Assembly: GCA_947424995.1 (NCBI GenBank)
Contig: CANDYO010000090.1
Span: forward strand, 1 to 7,911
Source: Rickettsiales bacterium
GTDB lineage: Bacteria > Pseudomonadota > Alphaproteobacteria > Rickettsiales > CANDYO01
Length of the DNA: 7,911 bases
Direction of reading: 5' to 3'
In this document: piece by piece, positions 1 through 5,690 of the stretch
Layout of the letters: each line of letters opens with the position of its first letter
How positions within the stretch are numbered: the stretch's first letter is position 1
Translations under genes and position numbers: made by a program
The notes under the pieces: model-generated
The model's input: only the letters and a program-made list of their open reading frames with translations
The model's database searches: none
What the model was told of the DNA's origin: nothing

Positions 1-105
1 TCGAGGGACAAGCGCAAGTATCATGATGACAACGGCTGCAAATAGCCAATCCTCGGTCGATAGCTTGCTCCCGTGATGTAGGGCCTAGGTCCTACATCGA
101 TCCCT
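1..105. other. G+C-rich left edge, possible gene or mobile-element fragment
   Basis: 53 of the first 100 bases are G or C, well above the A+T-rich sequence that follows. Two reading frames stay open to the left edge. On the minus strand a frame from about base 87 to base 1 encodes a membrane-helix-like peptide containing STEDWLFAAVVIMILALVPR, but it has no ATG, GTG or TTG start before the in-frame TAG inside the adjacent palindrome. On the plus strand a frame ends at a TGA at 74-76. Either could be the edge of a gene, or the patch could be the end of a mobile element. I do not recognise a family, and the choice between strands is open. Confidence 0.25.
75..98. repeat. 24-base near-perfect palindrome
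   Basis: The arms gatgtagg and cctacatc flank a cctagg core. The single mismatched pair (G83 with T90) would be a G-U pair in one RNA strand. It sits at the boundary between the G+C-rich edge and the A+T-rich spacer. No T-tract follows directly on either strand, so it is not a standard intrinsic terminator. It could be a subterminal hairpin of a mobile element or a protein-binding site. Confidence 0.5.
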
Positions 106-141
106 CTTAAATAACATTATAACATATTTTTTACTTACACT

Positions 142-173
142 CCTTGTATGTGTTCACCTTTTCGGTTACAAGG
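142..173. repeat. Inverted repeat with 18-base loop
   Basis: Arms ccttgta (142-148) and tacaagg (167-173) are perfectly complementary, with a possible small inner acc/ggt pairing. The spacer around it (106-192) is otherwise A+T-rich, and I see no gene in it. The function is unknown and the match could be chance. Confidence 0.25.
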
Positions 174-192
174 TTAGTAATAAAAAGTTACT

Positions 193-347
193 CGTCATCC
201 TCAGGACCAAGCTTTGCTTGGGTTACCGGGGATCAAACTATAAATTTATGATCTTAAAGTTATACAAAGCAGACTAAATGATCTGGGATCATTTTTGTTT
301 TTATGGATCTCCTTCAGGCTAGGCTTTGCCTATCTCCTAAGATGACG
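193..347. repeat. Palindromic intergenic element 1, downstream of parE
   Basis: About 155 bases bounded by inverted ends: CGTCATCctcAGGA at 193-206 and, read on the other strand, CGTCATCttAGGA from 347 to 335. Just inside each end is a small hairpin with a TTT loop: ccaagc/gcttgg at 207-221 and taggc/gccta at 320-332. The middle holds an 8-bp hairpin aaatgatc-tgg-gatcattt (276-294) followed on the plus strand by a T-rich tract. The element starts 8 bases past the parE stop, so its hairpins may end or protect the parE transcript. It shares end sequence and layout with the elements at 2378-2489 and 3534-3658, so it is probably one copy of a dispersed non-coding family. Confidence 0.55.
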
Positions 348-354
348 CAAAACC

Positions 355-2340
355 CTACAAATCTAAACTTTCTAAAACGGTTTCGCCTTTTAGGAGCATC
401 TGTTCTTGAATGAACTTGAAACGATATTCAGGTTTTTTTCCCATCAAATGTTCAATTCTTTCAACAGCTTCCACTTCTTCACCGATTAAATTTACTTTGA
501 ATAAGCTACGGCTAGCTGGATTCATGGTGGTTTCTTTGAGCTGTTTAGCGGTCATCTCACCTAAGCCTTTGAAGCGGCCTATTTCTACCTTAGATCTGCC
601 AGCTTTACGAACAATTTTATCTTTGTCTTTATCATTAGCAGCATAATGAACTTTATCGCCAATATTAATTCTATATAGCGGAGGTTTAGCTAAATATAAA
701 TGGCCATTAGTGATTAGATCAGGCATTTTCTTTAAGAAGAAAGTGAGTAAAAGAGAAGCGATGTGAGCTCCGTCAACGTCAGCATCGGTCATGATAATTA
801 CTTTGTCGTAACGTAGTTTGTCTTCTTTGTAATTATGGTTAGTGCCGCAGCCTAACGCGGTCTCAAGATCAGATAATTCTTGATTGGCTTTTATTCGATC
901 GTCATTATTGCTCGCTACATTGAGGATCTTTCCGCGCAAAGGTAAAACCGCTTGATTTTCACGGTTGCGTGCCTGTTTAGCAGAGCCACCGGCTGAATCT
1001 CCTTCAACAATGAATAATTCAGTGTCTTGACGATCTCGTTTACTACAGTCAGTTAATTTACCGGGCAGACGTAATTTATGTACCGCAGTTTTACGATTAA
1101 CTTCACGATCATTCTTAGCGCTAAGCCTAGTTTCTGCATTGCTAATAAAAAAGTTAGCTAAAACATTTGCCTGTTCACGGTTGCTATATAACCAGTGATC
1201 AATATGATCGCGAATAGCATTTTCAACAATTCTAGAGATTTCAGCGTTAACTAGTTTTTCCTTGGTTTGGCCTTGAAATTGTGGATTAGGAATGAAAATA
1301 GATAAAATAGCGCACATACCGCTTAAGATATCGTCTTGAGTGATTAGTTGGATTTTTTTATTGCCACCAATTTTATCACAATATTCTTTAATCGCTTTTA
1401 AAATAACGTTACGTAAACCTTGTTCATGAGTCCCGCCTTGTGGAGTTGGAACTGTATTACAATATGAAGAAATGAAACTTGCTTCATCATCATTAATCCA
1501 AGATACTGCCCACTCAATTTTCCCAGCTAAGTTAGCGGTTTTAACCGCAACTTTTCCGGCGAAGACTTCTTCAGTTACTGATTCTTGATCAATTAGACGG
1601 TAATTCAAGAAGTCAGTGAGCCCAGCTGGAAAGCAGATTATTTCATGATCTGGCACTTTATCGCCAGCAATTTCAGAGGTCCAATAGATCTTTGCTCCGC
1701 CGAAAAGATAAGCTTTTGAGCGCGCTAATCTATATAGTCTGGTTGGATTAAATGCAATGTGATCAAAAATTTGATCATCAGGAGTGAAATGGATGATGGT
1801 ACCATGCTGAAGTTTGCTGGTATTCTTGCCCTGAACAAGAGCTCCAAGCGGTTTACCGCGGCTATATTCTTGTTGCCATAATTTTCCATCACGAACCACT
1901 TGTACTAGTAATTTAGATGATAAAGCATTTACCACCGACAGACCAACTCCATGCAGTCCTGCAGAAGTTTGGTATGTTTTGTTATTGAATTTTCCACCTG
2001 AGTGTAAAGTGGTCATTATCACTTCGAGGGCTGATTTATCAGGAAATTTTGGATGAGGGTCAATAGGAATGCCGCGACCATTATCGCTAATGCTGATACT
2101 CCCATCTGCATTAACGCTGATTTTGATTTCACTGGCGTATCCTGCGATTACTTCATCCATAGAATTATCGAATATTTCATTAACCAAGTGGTGAAGGGCA
2201 TTTTCATCGACGCCGCCAATATACATGCCTGGGCGTAAGCGTACTGGTTCTAAACCTTCCAATACCTCAATATCATGAGCGGTATAATTTTTTGCGCCTA
2301 GTTTAGCTGAAGTGGTTTTTGCTGTGAATAAATCTGTCAT
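355..2340 (-). CDS. parE: DNA topoisomerase IV subunit B (ParE)
   Basis: ATPase subunit of topoisomerase IV, which with ParC decatenates daughter chromosomes and relaxes supercoils in the cytoplasm. The 661-aa protein is complete. The GHKL ATPase domain has the N-box with E55, D58 and N59, D86 in SDNGRGIP (85-92), the glycine lid GLHGVG (128-133) and the QTK loop lysine (358-360). QGGTHEQG (301-308) lies in the transducer region. The TOPRIM domain shows EGDSAGG (446-452, catalytic E446), PLRGKILNV (467-475), the metal-binding DADVDG (519-524) and RFKGLGEM (589-596). The length fits ParE and argues against proteobacterial GyrB, which carries an extra insertion and is about 800 aa. The start is the ATG at 2340; the Shine-Dalgarno is weak. 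parC is not in the window. The gene lies 159 bases downstream of the oxidoreductase gene on the same strand, separated by a palindromic element, so co-transcription is doubtful. Confidence 0.96.
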   Translation of the reverse strand: MTDLFTAKTTSAKLGAKNYTAHDIEVLEGLEPVRLRPGMYIGGVDENALHHLVNEIFDNSMDEVIAGYASEIKISVNADGSISISDNGRGIPIDPHPKFPDKSALEVIMTTLHSGGKFNNKTYQTSAGLHGVGLSVVNALSSKLLVQVVRDGKLWQQEYSRGKPLGALVQGKNTSKLQHGTIIHFTPDDQIFDHIAFNPTRLYRLARSKAYLFGGAKIYWTSEIAGDKVPDHEIICFPAGLTDFLNYRLIDQESVTEEVFAGKVAVKTANLAGKIEWAVSWINDDEASFISSYCNTVPTPQGGTHEQGLRNVILKAIKEYCDKIGGNKKIQLITQDDILSGMCAILSIFIPNPQFQGQTKEKLVNAEISRIVENAIRDHIDHWLYSNREQANVLANFFISNAETRLSAKNDREVNRKTAVHKLRLPGKLTDCSKRDRQDTELFIVEGDSAGGSAKQARNRENQAVLPLRGKILNVASNNDDRIKANQELSDLETALGCGTNHNYKEDKLRYDKVIIMTDADVDGAHIASLLLTFFLKKMPDLITNGHLYLAKPPLYRINIGDKVHYAANDKDKDKIVRKAGRSKVEIGRFKGLGEMTAKQLKETTMNPASRSLFKVNLIGEEVEAVERIEHLMGKKPEYRFKFIQEQMLLKGETVLESLDL

Positions 2341-2377
2341 AAGTTATACTAAGTCTCGTTGTTAAATAAACACTTAG

Positions 2378-2489
2378 CGCGTCATCCTTAGGCTAAGCCG
2401 CTTTAGCGGCGCGTACCTAAGGATATCGGGAGTTTTTCTCCTCATGAGATCCTAAGGTCTCGGACTTCGTCCTCGCCCAAGATGACGCG
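2378..2489. repeat. Palindromic intergenic element 2, between oxidoreductase gene and parE
   Basis: 112 bases with perfect 9-bp inverted ends, cgcgtcatc at 2378-2386 and gatgacgcg at 2481-2489. Inside, atccttagg (2384-2392) pairs with cctaaggat (2416-2424) and encloses a hairpin gccgct-tt-agcggc (2397-2410). The right half has a smaller ggac-ttc-gtcc hairpin. The element fills most of the gap and ends 10 bases from the oxidoreductase stop, so in RNA it would fold into several stems that could terminate or process that transcript. No reading frame of note crosses it. Confidence 0.65.
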
Positions 2490-2499
2490 GAAAATGGTA

Positions 2500-3468
2500 T
2501 TATATCGTTATTATTGTTGATCCAGTAGTTTTTCTATTTTCTAAGTCTCGATGTGCAGTTACTATATCATTGAATTTATAAATTTGCTTTATATTATCTT
2601 TAATAGCATGATTAATGAGCATTTGGAATACTTCATTTGCACTGCTAACCAGTTCAACGCGATGATCCTTATAGCGAAATAAAGTAGGCCTGGTAATAAA
2701 TAAGCTTTTTTCGGTTAATCTACGAAGATCGAAAGCTGGCACATCTCCTGAAGCCTGACCATAGCTAACCATTAAGCCGAACATCCCAAGACAATCTAAA
2801 GAGGTGAGGAAAGTATCTTTACCTATCGCATCATAAACTACATGTACGCCTTGACCATTAGTAATATCGCTGACCCGTTTAATCAGATCTTCACTGCGAT
2901 AATTAACTACATAATCACAACCTAAGTCTTGAGCAATTTTAACTTTTTCATCAGAACCTACGGTGCCAATTACTATTGCTTGATAAGCTTTAGCCATTTG
3001 GACTAGAAAATGACCAACTCCGCCGGCTGCAGCATGAATAAGTACAAACATTTGTGGGCGAATAAAAAAGGTACGACGCAATAGAAAATGAGCGGTCATG
3101 CCTTTAAAAATTACGGCGGCAGCTTGATTATCTGAAATTTCTTTAGGAACGGGCAATAGAAATTGATGGTGAATATTACGCATCTCGCAATAAGCTCCCA
3201 AGGGAGCTGTAGCGTAAGCAACTCTATCGCCAACTTTAAAGCCGCCATTATCTTTACCAATTTCCTCAATAACTCCACAAGCTTCGAAGCCTAAAATAGC
3301 TGGCAGTTCTGATTTGTAAAGCCCAGTACGATAATAAATATCGATATAATTTAATCCTAGAGCTTTATGTCTTATCTTTACTTCTCCAGGACCTAGGGCT
3401 TTAAGCTCCATATCAATAATTTTAATTACTTCTGGTGGGCCGAATTGCTCAATTATTGCTGCTCGCAT
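2500..3468 (-). CDS. Zinc-independent NADPH:quinone oxidoreductase, MDR superfamily
   Basis: Probable cytoplasmic reductase that uses NADPH to reduce quinones or similar electrophilic carbonyls (QOR / zeta-crystallin group of the medium-chain dehydrogenase/reductase superfamily). At 322 aa it has the usual family length. Visible motifs: the QOR signature GLNYIDIYYRTGLY (38-51), LGFEACGVIEEIG (59-71), where the zinc-ligand histidine of the GHE motif in alcohol dehydrogenases is phenylalanine, FKGMTAH (121-127), and the Rossmann nucleotide loop AAAGGVG (146-152). The zinc ligands of alcohol dehydrogenases are absent, which supports zinc independence. The ATG at 3468 has an AGGA (3479-3482, read on the minus strand) 10 bases upstream. 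The gene reads away from the plus-strand membrane-protein pair. The exact substrate cannot be told from the sequence, and qorA would be the nearest symbol. Confidence 0.9.
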   Translation of the reverse strand: MRAAIIEQFGPPEVIKIIDMELKALGPGEVKIRHKALGLNYIDIYYRTGLYKSELPAILGFEACGVIEEIGKDNGGFKVGDRVAYATAPLGAYCEMRNIHHQFLLPVPKEISDNQAAAVIFKGMTAHFLLRRTFFIRPQMFVLIHAAAGGVGHFLVQMAKAYQAIVIGTVGSDEKVKIAQDLGCDYVVNYRSEDLIKRVSDITNGQGVHVVYDAIGKDTFLTSLDCLGMFGLMVSYGQASGDVPAFDLRRLTEKSLFITRPTLFRYKDHRVELVSSANEVFQMLINHAIKDNIKQIYKFNDIVTAHRDLENRKTTGSTIITI

Positions 3469-3533
3469 TACTGTGTTTTCCTAGGTTGTTCTTAAGGGAA
3501 CTATTGTGCAAGCTAAGTTTACACTTAAAATAT

Positions 3534-3658
3534 GCGAGGTCGTTATCCTTGTCCGCCGTAGGCGTGACGAGGATCCAGTTGAAATCTTTTGTAATCTCTA
3601 AGCAGTTTAAGAGATTTTTACTGGACCCTCGGCCTTTGGCCAAGGGTGACGACCTTGC
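3534..3658. repeat. Palindromic intergenic element 3, upstream of oxidoreductase gene
   Basis: A 125-base element that can fold on itself almost end to end. The outer arms at 3534-3551 and 3641-3658 match at 15 of 18 positions. Inner arms ggatccagt (3571-3579) and actggaccc (3620-3628) match at 8 of 9, and the centre has aatctct (3593-3599) with agagatt (3610-3616). Small side hairpins (cgcc-gta-ggcg; ggcc-ttt-ggcc at 3631-3640) sit near both ends, as in the other two elements. It begins 65 bases upstream of the oxidoreductase start, within the divergent region. Open frames running through it on both strands are by-products of the palindrome. Confidence 0.7.
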
Positions 3659-3922
3659 GTGCTTTGAGAGTAATGTTAACTCATGCAATGGTCTAATTAG
3701 TTAAATTTTCTTCTACATTGTAAAATAATTTTAATAAAAAAGCACTAAATATTTAATTAACGCTTAAATGGTAAATTAGCAAAATCTTAAGTTTTTCTAC
3801 ATACATGGAGTTAAAATTATGGCTTGCTAGTAGATATGTTAAGTGTTAAGGTGCTGATCTCAGTTTAATGATAATTAAGTATTGTTATTATAATAAATTA
3901 AAGTATTAATACAAACGCGCAA
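3659..3922. other. A+T-rich divergent spacer, no gene seen
   Basis: This is the remainder of the 454-base gap between the divergent oxidoreductase and membrane-protein genes (3469-3922). It is strongly A+T-rich. It contains a likely -10 hexamer near its right end, but no convincing coding frame, tRNA or strong hairpin. A 14-codon frame at 3805-3849 has no support. Confidence 0.5.
3865..3894 (+). promoter_or_regulatory. Candidate promoter of the first membrane-protein gene
   Basis: A perfect TATAAT at 3889-3894 lies 28 bases before the ATG at 3923. The best -35 with 18-base spacing is TTAATG (3865-3870), a poor match to TTGACA. In such A+T-rich DNA a TATAAT occurs easily by chance. Confidence 0.3.
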
Positions 3923-5623
3923 ATGATAAAAAATATTATTAAAAATCAATTTAAATCTCTAAAAGCAATAATATTCATATTATTACTTATTACCATTATT
4001 TTATTTACAATAATATCTTCTTATATAATTCAAAATACGTTGGATGATATTGATGAAAGGTCACGCAATAAGTTTAAAGTTATTGAAAAACTTATACTTT
4101 TAAAGACCAGAGAAGTAAATCAGGTAATTTATGGGATGGCCACATTACTGGCTCGAGAATCAATAGAAAAAAATAATCAATATATTACTAAAACAGTAAG
4201 CAGTTTTGATAATAACCCAGATCGTTATAAGGCTTTACCATTCTCTGGGTTTAAAGTATTAGATGTTGACGATATAATTATAAAACATACTTTAATTCCA
4301 ACTCATCTTTTTAAGCCGGTAAAAAATGAGATTGATCTAGCTTTGTTGAAGTTAAGTAAAGAGACTCCTTTTGAAGCAGTATTTGGTCCAATTCGCACTA
4401 GTATTTGGAGTAAGGAAAGGATTATCCCTTTTTGTATGGCTATTAGTAATCCTAAAAAGGTCCATACAGGAACGATATGCTCAGGTTTATTAGTTAGCGA
4501 GTTCAATAACCAATTAAATGACACTCTGCTTTCGGCTCATACAGCTAAAATAAAATTATTAGATCAGGATAGTTTTGATAATGAGTCTGATAATTATAAA
4601 GCAGATAATGTGCTTACTATTAGCAATATCTTAAAGCATTATTTTCAGGGTAAAAATTTTACTATACGAGAGTTATTGCCTAGCTACCCTATCGCGGTAG
4701 AGCTTGAGTTAAGCTATGTTGAATTAAGTAAAAGAATTGGGTTATGTGTTTTAAATAGCATTGGTTTTTTTATTCTTTTTAGTGGTTGTGCTTATTATTT
4801 AATTCTTATAAATAGAAGACTTTACCAAGCCCCATTTTATGAAATACAAAAGAGAATTTTTGAACTACCTAACAATTTTACTGAGGTTATGACGAAAGTT
4901 AAAAAAAATGAAATGTTAGAGTCTGGTGATCTTTGTATGCATCATTTATCGCAAGCTATTAATGATATGATTGATTATTGCTATTTATCATATCTTGATG
5001 CTGAAAAAAATGCCCTTCAGCAGCCGGCGATCACGCTTAGAAATAGTATTTTGCATTTAGTTCTAACTGAGCGTCACTATTGTTCATCTCATAAAGCTGC
5101 TAATGTTAACTCTGGGGCATTATACATTAATCAGCTCAAAAAATTAATTAAGGAGCAATATAGCTCAGTTGATTTATTTGAATTTTTAACGGAAGTATCT
5201 GAATATTGCAGTAGATATTATCATGGAATAGATATAAAAGTTGAAGTGCATAAGAAAGATCATAAAAATTTTACTTTTTACCATTCAGCGTTAACTGAAA
5301 CTATATTTCATATTTTTGCTGCAATAACTAGAATAGCAAAATTTGATGAAGATGTAGAATTTGTATTAAGCGCTTGTTTTGTTCGTAAATCTTCATTTCC
5401 AACTATAAGTATAGAAGCTACTATATCTGTGTCATCATTGATGTCTTCGGGCTGGGAATTGGGACCTTCGTATGTTTATAGTAGTTTATTGTCCATATAT
5501 CTATTAGCTAAAGAAAATAATTTATTTTTTCATATTGAGCAAAAAAATCAAAAAGTAATTTTTATTCTTGAGCCAGTAAATAATGAGCGATTACAGCACG
5601 CAAATAGTTTATCTAAAATTTAA
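3923..5623 (+). CDS. Membrane sensor protein with degenerate histidine-kinase-like C-terminus (paralogue 1)
   Basis: No named family is certain. The 566-aa product has a membrane helix at about 15-37, an extracytoplasmic region (about 38-272), a second helix at 273-297 and a cytoplasmic part to the end. The outer region has Cache/PDC-like traits: FKVLDVDDIII (110-120), then IIPFCMAI and GTICSGLLVS with cysteines C171 and C186. The cytoplasmic part resembles a histidine kinase in outline: a helical block PAITLRNSILHLVLTERHY (368-386), then a GHKL-like fold pattern from about 456 to 551. The key residues are missing: the N-box asparagine position is A467, no DxGxG is visible, and the G2 region reads GWELGPSYVY. 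Kinase activity is therefore unlikely (inference). The start is the only ATG after an in-frame TAA at 3899; no clear Shine-Dalgarno precedes it. Its paralogue follows after 67 bases on the same strand, so the two are probably co-transcribed. Confidence 0.8.
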   Translation: MIKNIIKNQFKSLKAIIFILLLITIILFTIISSYIIQNTLDDIDERSRNKFKVIEKLILLKTREVNQVIYGMATLLARESIEKNNQYITKTVSSFDNNPDRYKALPFSGFKVLDVDDIIIKHTLIPTHLFKPVKNEIDLALLKLSKETPFEAVFGPIRTSIWSKERIIPFCMAISNPKKVHTGTICSGLLVSEFNNQLNDTLLSAHTAKIKLLDQDSFDNESDNYKADNVLTISNILKHYFQGKNFTIRELLPSYPIAVELELSYVELSKRIGLCVLNSIGFFILFSGCAYYLILINRRLYQAPFYEIQKRIFELPNNFTEVMTKVKKNEMLESGDLCMHHLSQAINDMIDYCYLSYLDAEKNALQQPAITLRNSILHLVLTERHYCSSHKAANVNSGALYINQLKKLIKEQYSSVDLFEFLTEVSEYCSRYYHGIDIKVEVHKKDHKNFTFYHSALTETIFHIFAAITRIAKFDEDVEFVLSACFVRKSSFPTISIEATISVSSLMSSGWELGPSYVYSSLLSIYLLAKENNLFFHIEQKNQKVIFILEPVNNERLQHANSLSKI

Positions 5624-5690
5624 AACTTATGCTTGTAACTTACTTTAAGAAATGTTAACTTTTGTAAACAATTACGTTAAGTGAGCGTTT

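Noticed and set aside
276..300. Hairpin with T-rich tail as an intrinsic terminator
   Set aside because: The T-tract is on the plus strand, where no gene lies upstream. On the parE strand the stem is followed by agtctgc, and the stem is A+T-rich, so I keep it only as part of element 1.
410..646. Plus-strand frame inside parE
   Set aside because: It is antisense to the conserved TOPRIM and C-terminal coding region of parE, with no support of its own. The same holds for the frame at 2053-2238.
355..2340. GyrB instead of ParE
   Set aside because: At 661 aa it is too short for a proteobacterial GyrB of about 800 aa with its C-terminal insertion, and the motif spacing fits ParE.
193..3658. CRISPR array or tandem repeat
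   Set aside because: The GTCATCC-ended elements are far apart, unequal in length and internally palindromic, with no regular repeat-spacer pattern.
3449..3688. 79-codon minus-strand frame overlapping the start of the oxidoreductase gene
   Set aside because: Most of it is translation of palindromic element 3 and it has no Shine-Dalgarno or family resemblance. The oxidoreductase start at 3468, with its own AGGA, is better supported.
3435..3704. 89-codon plus-strand frame
   Set aside because: It lies opposite the oxidoreductase start and runs through the palindromic element, so the open frame is a by-product.
4303..4524. Minus-strand frame inside the first membrane-protein gene
   Set aside because: It is antisense to a region whose plus-strand frame is clearly conserved in the paralogue.
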